DNA of 64,000 nt from Methanogenium marinum (GTDB lineage: Archaea > Halobacteriota > Methanomicrobia > Methanomicrobiales > Methanomicrobiaceae), in assembly GCF_028912405.1 (NCBI RefSeq), contig NZ_JAKELO010000002.1, positions 1,931,276 through 1,995,275 on the forward strand, written 5' to 3'. Shown piece by piece: positions 54,071 through 63,528 of the stretch. The translations under genes were made by a program, and so were the position numbers. Below the pieces are notes generated by a model. It saw only the letters and a list, made by a program, of their open reading frames with translations, was not told where the DNA came from and searched no databases. Within the stretch, counting starts at the first letter, position 1. Every line of letters starts with the position of its first letter.

Positions 54071-54556
54071 TCATCCCATCGGCACGTAAATCTCTGTCAG
54101 AATATCCTCTTCTGCCACTTCACCCGGGTCATTCAGGTACACCTCGCGAATTGGGCCGGTTCCTTCCTTTTTGTGTGCAGCCATCCATTCGAATACTTCG
54201 TTGTAGGTTACCTCTGACGTTGCATACGGCCCTTTGTGAATCGCTTTCAGCATCGTCCCACCGGGGAGTTCATAGCAGGTGATGCCATCGGTGCCTTCTG
54301 CAGTGATCTCAACCGGGGATGGTATTGGGATTGCGACTTCAATGTCGGCATTTCCTTCCTCTGCTGCCCGCATCGTTTCTTCAACGGATGTCTCGTGGCA
54401 GACAAATAGTGGCATGCCGGCGATCTCAATTTCTTCCTGTTCCACGTAGGTAAAGAGTTCCATAATCATTGCAGGAATCTGCTCCTGGTAAAAGCCCCGG
54501 CGGCGTATGCCAAGGACTGTCTGTGGTGCAATATCAGTGATGATAATGTCAGTCAT
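54071..54556 (-). CDS. GyrI-like effector-binding domain protein
   Basis: 161 residues of the GyrI-like/AraC effector-binding (SOUL-related) fold without a DNA-binding domain. The pattern includes TVLGIRRRGFYQEQIP, GMPLFVCHETSVEE, a middle VAIPIP and ELPGGTMLKAIHKGPY, and the end REVYLNDPGEV. These domains bind small hydrophobic molecules; some have hydrolase activity. Stand-alone single gene; ligand unknown. Confidence 0.9.
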   Translation of the reverse strand: MTDIIITDIAPQTVLGIRRRGFYQEQIPAMIMELFTYVEQEEIEIAGMPLFVCHETSVEETMRAAEEGNADIEVAIPIPSPVEITAEGTDGITCYELPGGTMLKAIHKGPYATSEVTYNEVFEWMAAHKKEGTGPIREVYLNDPGEVAEEDILTEIYVPMG

Positions 54557-54730
54557 AGGTGTTCATCGAAGAATTGCTTAATATTCTATTTATTGATTCG
54601 CCGGGCAGGATGAAAGTGATAAATGATTAAAGGAATGCCTGTGGCGGGGATATATTGCAATACCTGCCACTGCTGTCATTCTTCCTTTCTGAAAAGGAGA
54701 TGTAAATATATTGGTAAAAATGGGAGGTAA

Positions 54731-55498
54731 TTAAACCCCGGCAAAGGTGACAGTGAACAATTCAGTATCTGCCGTTGTCTCTTCCCATGGGCGGGTGTAT
54801 CCCGCGTCAAAGGTTCCGGAGGGCTCCCCGTCAAATGTTACCAGCCACTTGTGAATTCCGCCTGCACCGGCAAGAGGTGTCTCAGAATATGGGGGAACAA
54901 ATGAGTCAGCGGTAATTTCTGCACTGCCTGAAACTGATGCATTCCACTGATATCCGGTCGTTGGGTTTTCATTCAGTGCGACAAGCACAGCACCGTCTTT
55001 TGGCACAGAGATGGTGGTTCCGTTGTCAGCACTGGTCACATCAACCACCGAGGTTCCCTCCGGTGCTACGTAGAAGGTGATGGTGTATCTCTCATCATCC
55101 GGCTGAATATCTTCCCACGAACGGACGTATACGGCACTGAATGTCACAAGGCCGGTCGTGTTTGGCTTGAGAGTCCAGACATGCACACCGCCAGCACCAG
55201 GTATCTGTTCTTCTGGTGGGATGAACGTGTCACCGGTGATAGCGAGGCTGTCTGCATCGGTCACATTCCAGGAATATCCGGTTGTGGGGTTTTCCGGGAG
55301 TCGTATTATGATCTCTGTCTGCATGTCAACAGGGATGATATCGCCGTTGTTGTCCTGCGCAACTGAGACAGTGTTCCCTGGCACCGGGGTGGGTGTCGGT
55401 GTTGTTGTCTCTCCTCCTGTATCAGTCGTGGTGCACCCCGCTGCACAGAGAATGCCGACGAGGGCGACTGCGATTAATATTCCGTATATTTGTTTCAT
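54731..55498 (-). CDS. Lipoprotein with two chagasin-like (I42) domains
   Basis: 255 residues. A lipobox LCAAGC follows a hydrophobic segment, with Thr/Pro-rich linker after it. Two copies of the inhibitor I42 (chagasin) fold occur at about 45-145 and 153-255: each has NPTTGYxW, a Gly-rich GAGGVHVW/GAGGIHKW loop, and RSWE/RPWE. These three loops insert into papain-like cysteine peptidases. It is therefore probably an envelope cysteine-peptidase inhibitor, though the target is not visible here. Confidence 0.9.
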   Translation of the reverse strand: MKQIYGILIAVALVGILCAAGCTTTDTGGETTTPTPTPVPGNTVSVAQDNNGDIIPVDMQTEIIIRLPENPTTGYSWNVTDADSLAITGDTFIPPEEQIPGAGGVHVWTLKPNTTGLVTFSAVYVRSWEDIQPDDERYTITFYVAPEGTSVVDVTSADNGTTISVPKDGAVLVALNENPTTGYQWNASVSGSAEITADSFVPPYSETPLAGAGGIHKWLVTFDGEPSGTFDAGYTRPWEETTADTELFTVTFAGV

Positions 55499-55611
55499 AG
55501 GCGCTCAGTGGAATATTGGCGGGCAGATTGATAAACCAAGCGATAATTTCGAATTCATTCGCACTCATATCCGGCATTTGAAAAAAGAAGATTTTTTCTT
55601 ACTTTCTGTCT

Positions 55612-56847
55612 TTACTGCTTTCGCCACAGCACCAGAAGCAACAGCACACCGAGGGCGACAATTACCCAGAGGAAGATGTAATAATATGGTGATTCTTCTT
55701 CCTCTGCCCGGGCCATCAGGGCAAAATTGCCGGGTTCCGTCACGGTTGTCTGCAGGATTTGCCCTCCTTCAGATGAGACTTTTGGAACTGCAATCAGCGC
55801 CGGTTCCCCTGCATCGGTACGGTAGATACCATAGGTATTTTCTGCAATTCCTGTCGTGTTTTCCAGAAGGTCTGCGGTGATGATAACAACAGGCAGTTCT
55901 GTTGATTCTGCTGCGGCGATGAATGTGATGTTCATCGCATCCCCGAAGAGCAGGTAGCCTTCGGGTGCTTCATAAGGGTCATACAGAAGACCAAAGTCTC
56001 GCCCGAAAATGGAATACGGATCACACCGGTACTCGGTGTCAGAGAATATATCTGCTGCAAAAAATGTAGGACCCTGCAAAGATGGTGCTTCTACCCTGCA
56101 TTCGGATGCAGCATAGAACTGGATATACTGGGTGACATCCGTAAATGTGGAACCGGTGATCGTGAACTCACTGATGCCAATCCCGAGGACTGCACCCCCA
56201 ACCCCTGCGAACATGGTGTCCTTCAGTCCACATCGATTTGAATTTTCCATAATAATGCCGATTTCAGAACCGAGAAGGCGTGTAGTCTCAACCGCCGTAT
56301 CAGATGAATCTTTAATTGATATGCCCACACTATCGCCGGAAACTCTGGATCGGGATATTGTTGTGGTATTGCAGAACACTGTTTCGATACCCGTTCTGAG
56401 GGCAGTGATTTCTGTGTTGGCAACTGCACTCTCTCTGCAACCAGTGAGGATAATTCCGCTGTCATCGCTTATTATCCGGCACCCATCTACCCGGAATCCT
56501 TTCGTCTGGTTTGCAATTATCCCGGCACCTGATGCAATACAGACCAGATTTTGGATGACAACATCATCTGCATTCACATAGAGGGCGACAGTGTCAGCAC
56601 CGGTGCCTATGGTGGCACTGTCTTTTCCAGCGAGGGTGATGGGAATATTTACAATTACTCCGCCTGGATAGGTGCCCGCTGCAATTTCAATCACATCACC
56701 AGGTAAAGCTGCATCAAGTGCCTGCTGCAGGCCAGAGTAGTCTTCTCCGGAAGGTGCAACCGATAGAGTCTGGGCCTGAACACTTCCCGTCATCACTACG
56801 AGGAGAAACAGAAGAATGGTGGCTGCCCGCACAGATATTCTGCTCAT
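55612..56847 (-). CDS. NosD-like beta-helix surface protein, membrane anchored
   Basis: 411 residues: signal peptide (about 1-25), then a parallel beta-helix domain of the NosD/CASH type (ALPGDVIEIAAGTYPGGVIV near 48, VDGCRIISDDSGIILTGC near 120) and a C-terminal transmembrane helix (IFLWVIVALGVLLLLVLW) ending RKQ. It probably binds carbohydrate or acts structurally. Its ATG overlaps the stop of the upstream gene (ATGA), so it is the last of three coupled genes. Confidence 0.88.
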   Translation of the reverse strand: MSRISVRAATILLFLLVVMTGSVQAQTLSVAPSGEDYSGLQQALDAALPGDVIEIAAGTYPGGVIVNIPITLAGKDSATIGTGADTVALYVNADDVVIQNLVCIASGAGIIANQTKGFRVDGCRIISDDSGIILTGCRESAVANTEITALRTGIETVFCNTTTISRSRVSGDSVGISIKDSSDTAVETTRLLGSEIGIIMENSNRCGLKDTMFAGVGGAVLGIGISEFTITGSTFTDVTQYIQFYAASECRVEAPSLQGPTFFAADIFSDTEYRCDPYSIFGRDFGLLYDPYEAPEGYLLFGDAMNITFIAAAESTELPVVIITADLLENTTGIAENTYGIYRTDAGEPALIAVPKVSSEGGQILQTTVTEPGNFALMARAEEEESPYYYIFLWVIVALGVLLLLVLWRKQ

Positions 56848-58877
56848 AATTTCACCGTCCGGAGGGTTACATCCCGGGTAAATGACTGCTCCAGATCCAT
56901 CTCTGCATCAGAACTGAGGAATGAAAAGAGGGTGTCATGATATGATCCTGTGTCGCGTGTCGACCACGACTGTTCAAAGACGTTCTTTCCGGTCTGTTCC
57001 AAAAAGCCAGTGATCTTTGTATCGCTGAGTGCGGACATCTTTTCATTTATCCCGTTCCCCTGACGCATGAGTGTATCACTGATCCATCTATCCGGATCGT
57101 CAGAGTCGAGCACCGGCATACTTTCCATGCGGATGGCAGTCATTGGCCCTGCGCTTCCGACAGAGAGTGTTCCTGCTGCCGGAATCGTACCGCTGGTCGT
57201 TCCCCTGTGGGGAGTGCCGTGGGAAAAAAAGGTCATTGTGGTATCATATGAATGGGTGCCTGTAGCGGGCAATGGTATTGGATAGGGGGTAACAGGTATT
57301 TCATATGATGAGAATTTTTCGTTAAGTACTGTGTTGATGGTCGGATACCCGGCAACACGGCCGTGAATGGATGAGTTCACATTCCATTCCTCTTCAAATG
57401 GCACGATGTCATAGTGTTCACTGGTGGGTGAAGTTTCATACACTGTATAGCCGGAGGAGAAGAGATCATATGAATCCGAGAAGGTGTATGAGGCATCTGT
57501 CAGTTCTTTTCCTGTATTCTTCTCTTTGGTGGTGTGTCCGGTAAAGCCGAATGAATAATCATATGCAATGGAATCATGCATACTCTGGAACGAAAATTCA
57601 TACGCCATTTTTCCGGACTCTTTCCAGTTTATGGTTCCTGCATACTCGTCCTTTTTTACATGAATTTCCACCCATGTGTCAACCGCATCACTATACCCGA
57701 CTCCGACATCCTGGAAGAGGATGCGCATCTGTTCTGTGCCCTCTTTTGTTCCGGCGATAAACTTCAGGAGCACCTCACCGTTTGCATCGGTGACCGGGTT
57801 CCCTTTTGTATCCGTTTTTCCGGCCACAATGACGCGGACCCCGTCCGAAAGCCGGTATTTCTCGAGATAGATACTCCGGTCAGCAAGCGGGCGGCGGGTA
57901 TTGTCCGGCGACAGTTCAAAGAGGGAAATGATGACATCTGTCTGTCCTTCCGGTGGGATCTCTGTTTTTGCCGGGAGCGCCTCCAGGATCACCCCGGTGA
58001 TAGGAATATCCACGCGGTATGTTGCGTCCTTTCCGCCACGTCCGTCTGTTCCGATGTTCACCGTATCTTTTCCAGCGCCGGTGCCCCGTGCGGCGTCCAG
58101 CCGGTAGGTGGCATGTGCCGTCCCGTCAGCACCGGTGACGGCATACTGCCATCCATACCAGCCGGGGTCTTCTGATTCGCCCTCACCACGCACCCATCCC
58201 CTTGTTGTTTTTGCTTCAAAGTAGACCTTTGTGCCCGGCACGGGGTCACCAGCACAGGTGGTGACCGTCGCTGTGATGGTTGTGGTGTCGCGGATGTCTT
58301 CTGCCGTTACCGATGTGGGACTAATTGCCATAGAGAGTGACGGGCCGCGTGGTGGAACCGGATGCGTTTTTTCATGCGTTCGGATAAGAGCTGAAAGATC
58401 GCCGAGGTCTGCTGCCGCCTGTGAAACCGCACCGCCCAGTCCTTCCTCTGAGACAGCTTCGGCAGATGCCCGTCCCACCACGATGAAGAGGTCGGCATCT
58501 GAGAGAGATGAGGTGACCACATATCGTGACCCCACCTGCCTGATGGAAAGTGCTGCCACATACTCCGCATTGATCTTCTGTCCGATGGAGGCTTCGTTTG
58601 TCACGGTATCTGTGCCGGCTAACATCCTCTCATGTTCTTCCCGGAGGAGTTCACCAATCTCCGCTGCTGAACTGATACGAACACCTGGGTTTGCTTCCTG
58701 CAGGGTCTGTGTGAATCGGAGGTTCAGGAGAGCCGCTGTCTCAGCAGTTACGCTGTCACCCGCTGAAATATGTGTTACATAAACGGTCGGTGCCAGACAT
58801 CCGTCTGTCTCTGCAAGAGCTGGTGTAAAGAGGATACTCAGGAACAGCAGGGCCAGAAGAGATGTTTTCATGTTCAT
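56844..58877 (-). CDS. Secreted protein: TolB/CsgG-like N-terminal domain and Ig-like domains
   Basis: 677 residues from the ATG at 58877, which has GGAGGTGAG upstream and overlaps the preceding stop as ATGA. After a signal peptide (MNMKTSLLALLFLSILFTPA), residues about 20-165 contain LLNLRFTQTLQEANPGVRI, EIGELLREEHERMLAG and ASIGQKINAEYVAALSIRQV, a layout like the TolB/CsgG/FlgO N-terminal fold. Residues about 185-285 have a Big_1-like Ig domain (PVPGTKVYFEAKTTRG, TGADGTAHATYRL), with a further Ig-like region to about 410. The remainder is polar with no recognised family and no evident anchor. Surface role inferred. Confidence 0.75.
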   Translation of the reverse strand: MNMKTSLLALLFLSILFTPALAETDGCLAPTVYVTHISAGDSVTAETAALLNLRFTQTLQEANPGVRISSAAEIGELLREEHERMLAGTDTVTNEASIGQKINAEYVAALSIRQVGSRYVVTSSLSDADLFIVVGRASAEAVSEEGLGGAVSQAAADLGDLSALIRTHEKTHPVPPRGPSLSMAISPTSVTAEDIRDTTTITATVTTCAGDPVPGTKVYFEAKTTRGWVRGEGESEDPGWYGWQYAVTGADGTAHATYRLDAARGTGAGKDTVNIGTDGRGGKDATYRVDIPITGVILEALPAKTEIPPEGQTDVIISLFELSPDNTRRPLADRSIYLEKYRLSDGVRVIVAGKTDTKGNPVTDANGEVLLKFIAGTKEGTEQMRILFQDVGVGYSDAVDTWVEIHVKKDEYAGTINWKESGKMAYEFSFQSMHDSIAYDYSFGFTGHTTKEKNTGKELTDASYTFSDSYDLFSSGYTVYETSPTSEHYDIVPFEEEWNVNSSIHGRVAGYPTINTVLNEKFSSYEIPVTPYPIPLPATGTHSYDTTMTFFSHGTPHRGTTSGTIPAAGTLSVGSAGPMTAIRMESMPVLDSDDPDRWISDTLMRQGNGINEKMSALSDTKITGFLEQTGKNVFEQSWSTRDTGSYHDTLFSFLSSDAEMDLEQSFTRDVTLRTVKL

Positions 58878-61800
58878 GTGCTCACCTCCGTGTATATGTC
58901 CCCCATCGGTGTCAGAAAAGAGAGTTCCTTCACCGTCGTTTTTCCTGCCTTTACTACTGCCTGGTTGGCAGATCCGGTGGGAATTATCCACAGACCACCA
59001 TCCGCGGTGGTGCACTCGCCGTTTACAAGATACGTGCCTGCAGGCACATCCAGGGTGATTTCCGTATTGGGGTAATCTGTGATACGTTCCAGCACGATTT
59101 CCCGTGTGGAAATGTCTGTCAGTCTGATTCTGCTTTCAGTCACCGTTTTTATTCTGACATCACGGGGGAATACCAGTTGCAGGGTTCCATCGTCCCGTGA
59201 AACAGTGAATGTGATCGTATCTTCTGCAAGGGGCGTCCCTTCCCTTCCGGTTAACCGGGCACGGACGGTATAAGTGCCATCCTGCCACCCCTCGCTGATG
59301 GGTTCGTCCAGCAGGAGTATGTACTGAGATATCAGTGGTTCCATCCTTGTGGCAGCAAAGGTTTCTGTTCCTCCCGGCAGATAGAGATCCGGCCCTTCCG
59401 GGGGTTCGAGGAGAACCGTCAGTGAGGCATCCATGTCCTCCTCCCCTCTGGTGATAGCAGCAGTGACACGAAGCGGCATTCCGTCCGCGAGGTCTGGACG
59501 GTTCTGGTAGAGGTTCACAGAAGGTGTTGCACTGTAGTATACCGGAACAGATGAGAGTGATACCAGTTGACTACTTCCCTTTGGTGTGAGGGTCGCGACC
59601 AGTTGATATGTCCCGGGAACATTTTCCCCACTGAAAATAACGGAACCCGGAAGGCGGCCGTTGTGGTTATTCGTGACAGATTGTCCGTCAAGAGGTGTCA
59701 CATCACCTGTCCCTTCGGGAAACGATATTTCTGTTCCGTCAGGTGCGATAAGATAGACGGTCGCATTATACTGATCATCAGGTGCAACGCCTTTGATCTT
59801 TACCCATGCCATCATATCCTCATCTGGTCCGCATGCCTGGTCGGGAGTGAATACCTCAATAGACGGAGCGGATATCTGCAGGGATGGTGCAAGGTTTATA
59901 TTACGGACGTGCCACTCGGCGAGGCTGTCTGTGTGCGATGGGTTTGTTGCGTGGATGAAGGAGATGATATTCTCATCATCTGTCACAACCATTTCGTCAG
60001 GCACCGTCACTGAGTAGGTCTGCCACCCGGTTCGCGGGTCAGCAATGGTTGCCACCTGCCCGTTTCGTGAAGCGGATTTTGTGACTGTCGCCCCTTCTCC
60101 GGGAACTCCGGTCAGCTTCTGGTTGATGAAGACGCCGACGCTCTCTTCTGCGCTCGTCTCAGCTTCAAAGGTGAGGGTATAGTTCCCTCTCTGGCCGGTG
60201 AAGCTGAACGTTGCTTCGTCAGGATATGCATCGGTACCCACTGTTTCCATCTCTCCCAGTGCAAGGGGAATTACCGTAAAAACAATCGTTCCTTCCCCAT
60301 AGCGGCCATAGTAATCCACGCCTGTCACGGTGATGGTATGGGTGCCGAGGGTCAGGCGTCCGATGGGAATGGCTGCACCGGCTGTTACCTGCACCATCTC
60401 ACCATCGTCAAACTGGTAATATGTACGGGACAGGGGCCGGGGTGCGGTGTAGGTAATCTCGGTGAATCGTTCGGTCATTCGGACCGGTGCTGGGGTGAGA
60501 ATCCGGATTGCAAAATCGGGCTCCTCAACTATCGGGAAGGGATAGGCGTCCGCGGGCGTTGCGTCATCATCACCGTCATCCGGTGGAGTGGGTGTGGGGG
60601 TGGGCACTGGGGTGGGAGTCAATGGTGGAGTTGGTGTGGGAGATATGGTGGGTGTCGGTGTGGGTTCTGGAACCTGCACAGTAAAGTTTACGGTCGTGGA
60701 ATTCACATTGCCGATGATATCGTCGGCAAAGACACGGAGCAGATGGCCACCGTTCGGAATGGAGGTGAGTGTCGTATTCGGGATGAATGCCATGTTCCCC
60801 CCGCTGTCAAGGGTGTACCACCAGGAGAATACATCACTATCCGGTGAATGAACGGTAAGGGGAATCTCATGGGAGGTATAAGTCATGTTTTCTTTCGGTG
60901 AAATCAGTTCTATCCGGGGTGGGGTGGTATCCACCTCTGCCATGAAGGTCACAACGGAGCTGTTTTTATTTCCGGCTTCGTCCCGTGCACCAACGAGCAG
61001 GGTGTGGGAACCGTTGTCGAGCAGCGGCAGGACGATATCCGGGACAAATGTCAGATTTTGCCCGTTATCGAGGGCATACCACCACGTAGCTACATCACTG
61101 TCCGGGCTTGAAACCATAAGGGGGACACTGGCTGCCGGGTAGGTTTCACCATCAACCGGCGCATGGATGATGATCACCGGCGGCTTTGTATCCGGGATGA
61201 ATGTGTCCACCAGGGGATAGTAGTCTTCTCCCGGGACGCCCCCGCCGGTGGTATACGGCACCGATGTGTCGCCCAGCCCGTCACCTGTCGTATCTTTCCC
61301 GGAATAGTCATCCCAGAAGTTTCCGGCTGTCCACGGCCCGCCAAGGATATTGATGACTGAGACAGGCGTTCCATTCCAGTGGGTATCTGCGCCCCAGTTC
61401 TCTGCAGGGATTATTGAATTGTTGAAGAACCGGTTGTTAAAAATAAATGCACCCTGGCCATGGTTTGCAATGCCTATGCCCTGGCGGGTTGAAAAATCAT
61501 TTCCGATAAAGCAGCCTGTTACCACAAGACGGGCATTGTCTGATCCGGAGTTCCGTATCCCGTATGATTCGTCTTCCTCGCTGGAATGGCCGTTGTTTGT
61601 AATTGTGCAGTCCTTAATGAGGACATCCGGACAGCTGTACTGGAGGAATATTCCTGTCGGATTATTGGCCGTTGTTGTTGAGCGTATTATTTGCATTCTC
61701 TCGGTATCTGTTGCATAAATGCCTGCATAGCCGCTGTTATCCACCGCATCCTGCCCGTTTGAATCCGCGTGGGAATCTGTTATGGTAATATCCTCTGATT

Positions 61801-63451
61801 CTCCGACAAGGATGCCATGGTAGGCATTTCCGTGGGCAGATATACCGTTCAGGCTGATGTTGTCTGACCGGTAGATGAGGAGTGACTGGGCATTATTCTC
61901 CAGGTAAAAGTCAGCAACCGTACAATCGCTGCACCCAATGAGCGCAAGATAACCGGGTGCGGGAATGAGGGTGGAGTAATTGTATGTCCTGCCTGTCTCC
62001 CCCACGACCCAGTAGATGGTTTTTCCGTCTACGGTATTTGTCGTGTCAATGACATTCCGTGCCGGTTTTCCGGAGGCATAATTCAGATCGCCTGCATATC
62101 CGAATCCATAGGTGCAGTCTTCTATGGTATTTCCGGCCATCAGAAGATTGTCCACGCCTCCTTCCAGCAGGACGCCGTATTTATGATTCCTGATAGTATT
62201 ATTCAGAACGGTGTTCCCATTCTCATCAATGTGAATGGCTGCGAAGTGGTGTTCAGACGGGCCTGATATAGTATTTTCAGAGACTGTGTTCCCGTCACCC
62301 GCAATCCGGATATTGGTCCGGTTCAGAAGGGTGTTGCCTTTGAATAAATTCCCACTGGTATCCTCAATGAGAATCGTATGCGTATAACTGGCCTCATCAG
62401 AATCAAAGAGATTGTCTTCAAACTGGTTTCCTGTCGGATAACTGTCCACTGAAGATTTAAAATAGGTGTTTTTGAGGGGACTGTTGACTGTGTCTCTCAC
62501 AATATTGTTGGTGAAACGGTTGTTTTTCGCATAGTCGAACCAGGCCCCGTACCGGGTGTCACTGATGGTATTGTTGTAGATGAGATTGTTATCCGACCCT
62601 GTGGTGGCAATGATGCCATACCATCCATCCTCAAGCCGGTTGTTGCGGACGATAATACTGTCTGCATCACCAAAACTCCATGATGAAACAGTCCCTGCCG
62701 CATATCCTATTCTGACACAGGCAGAATCCTGTAGGGAACTGATGGTAGCATTTTTCCACTCCGCCTCGCGGATGTCAAACCCTTCAAGGACGCACCCGTC
62801 AGCACGGAATGCAAATACATCACCAATCTGATTGGTGGGATCATTTGCTCTCCCGGTGACAACCGGCCACCCGATACCGGTCAGGGTTACCCGGGATGCG
62901 ACCTCATGGTATCCTGTGTAATTGCCTGCGTAGACGAGGATGGTGTCCCCGTCCACCGATGAAGCGAGTGCATCGAGAATTGTTGTATAGTCCGCGGGAG
63001 GTACCGGAATGTTATTATCGTCATCATCGACTGTGATGATGCCCGATGTCTGTTCCGGTGTGATTCCATCTGATTTGGAATATTTGTCTCCGTAAAATTC
63101 CGCGATTTCAGTTCCCTGGAGTGGAAGGATCGCATCTGCCTCTCCATACATTTCGAATATTCCTGGTGTGACAACGATGCCGTTTCCTGTCTGTGCATAG
63201 TCTGCTGTGTCCTGTATGGTGCCACGATCTGCAGGAATGGCAATCTCTGCAGCCAGACAACCTGAAATGCCTGCCAGAATGATAAATAATACTAATATGA
63301 GTCCCCATTTGCCTAATTTCAGATTATATATGATAGATCCCCCCGAATCCCGTAAATCTGGTGTTTGGCAGCCACTGTCCCCAGAATCAAGTGTCTGCCC
63401 GTAAGGGAAAATGGGTTTATCTGATATTAGTATTTTGGCTGTCCTGAACAT
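58874..63451 (-). CDS. Giant beta-helix (NosD-type) surface protein
   Basis: 1525 residues. The start at 63451 gives an unusual 48-residue polar stretch before the hydrophobic segment WGLILVLFIILAGISGCLA (about 49-67); no in-frame canonical start lies nearer to it. Residues about 130-720 form a right-handed beta-helix with many N-x-[ST] and IxxNxI-type turns (for example NRFTNNIVRD, NTVLNNTIRN). Two Ig-like repeats with SPDSDVxxWWYxLD lie near 757-925. A Thr/Pro linker (about 929-965) leads to about 560 residues of further beta-rich domains. It begins the three-gene set with ATGA overlaps. Likely a cell-surface protein; no C-terminal anchor. Confidence 0.88.
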   Translation of the reverse strand: MFRTAKILISDKPIFPYGQTLDSGDSGCQTPDLRDSGGSIIYNLKLGKWGLILVLFIILAGISGCLAAEIAIPADRGTIQDTADYAQTGNGIVVTPGIFEMYGEADAILPLQGTEIAEFYGDKYSKSDGITPEQTSGIITVDDDDNNIPVPPADYTTILDALASSVDGDTILVYAGNYTGYHEVASRVTLTGIGWPVVTGRANDPTNQIGDVFAFRADGCVLEGFDIREAEWKNATISSLQDSACVRIGYAAGTVSSWSFGDADSIIVRNNRLEDGWYGIIATTGSDNNLIYNNTISDTRYGAWFDYAKNNRFTNNIVRDTVNSPLKNTYFKSSVDSYPTGNQFEDNLFDSDEASYTHTILIEDTSGNLFKGNTLLNRTNIRIAGDGNTVSENTISGPSEHHFAAIHIDENGNTVLNNTIRNHKYGVLLEGGVDNLLMAGNTIEDCTYGFGYAGDLNYASGKPARNVIDTTNTVDGKTIYWVVGETGRTYNYSTLIPAPGYLALIGCSDCTVADFYLENNAQSLLIYRSDNISLNGISAHGNAYHGILVGESEDITITDSHADSNGQDAVDNSGYAGIYATDTERMQIIRSTTTANNPTGIFLQYSCPDVLIKDCTITNNGHSSEEDESYGIRNSGSDNARLVVTGCFIGNDFSTRQGIGIANHGQGAFIFNNRFFNNSIIPAENWGADTHWNGTPVSVINILGGPWTAGNFWDDYSGKDTTGDGLGDTSVPYTTGGGVPGEDYYPLVDTFIPDTKPPVIIIHAPVDGETYPAASVPLMVSSPDSDVATWWYALDNGQNLTFVPDIVLPLLDNGSHTLLVGARDEAGNKNSSVVTFMAEVDTTPPRIELISPKENMTYTSHEIPLTVHSPDSDVFSWWYTLDSGGNMAFIPNTTLTSIPNGGHLLRVFADDIIGNVNSTTVNFTVQVPEPTPTPTISPTPTPPLTPTPVPTPTPTPPDDGDDDATPADAYPFPIVEEPDFAIRILTPAPVRMTERFTEITYTAPRPLSRTYYQFDDGEMVQVTAGAAIPIGRLTLGTHTITVTGVDYYGRYGEGTIVFTVIPLALGEMETVGTDAYPDEATFSFTGQRGNYTLTFEAETSAEESVGVFINQKLTGVPGEGATVTKSASRNGQVATIADPRTGWQTYSVTVPDEMVVTDDENIISFIHATNPSHTDSLAEWHVRNINLAPSLQISAPSIEVFTPDQACGPDEDMMAWVKIKGVAPDDQYNATVYLIAPDGTEISFPEGTGDVTPLDGQSVTNNHNGRLPGSVIFSGENVPGTYQLVATLTPKGSSQLVSLSSVPVYYSATPSVNLYQNRPDLADGMPLRVTAAITRGEEDMDASLTVLLEPPEGPDLYLPGGTETFAATRMEPLISQYILLLDEPISEGWQDGTYTVRARLTGREGTPLAEDTITFTVSRDDGTLQLVFPRDVRIKTVTESRIRLTDISTREIVLERITDYPNTEITLDVPAGTYLVNGECTTADGGLWIIPTGSANQAVVKAGKTTVKELSFLTPMGDIYTEVST

Positions 63452-63483
63452 GATTGCCAGCCCAGGTTCCCGTGACAGATGGA

Positions 63484-63490
63484 TTATATA
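63484..63490 (+). promoter_or_regulatory. TATA box in the divergent region
   Basis: TTATATA predicts a start near 63510 for the rightward gene at 63529. The same AT stretch read from the other strand may serve the leftward giant gene, whose start is only 33 bases away. Confidence 0.5.
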
Positions 63491-63528
63491 TGGTTTCAGG
63501 AATACTGAGGGGTATGAAGGAGGGAGAG

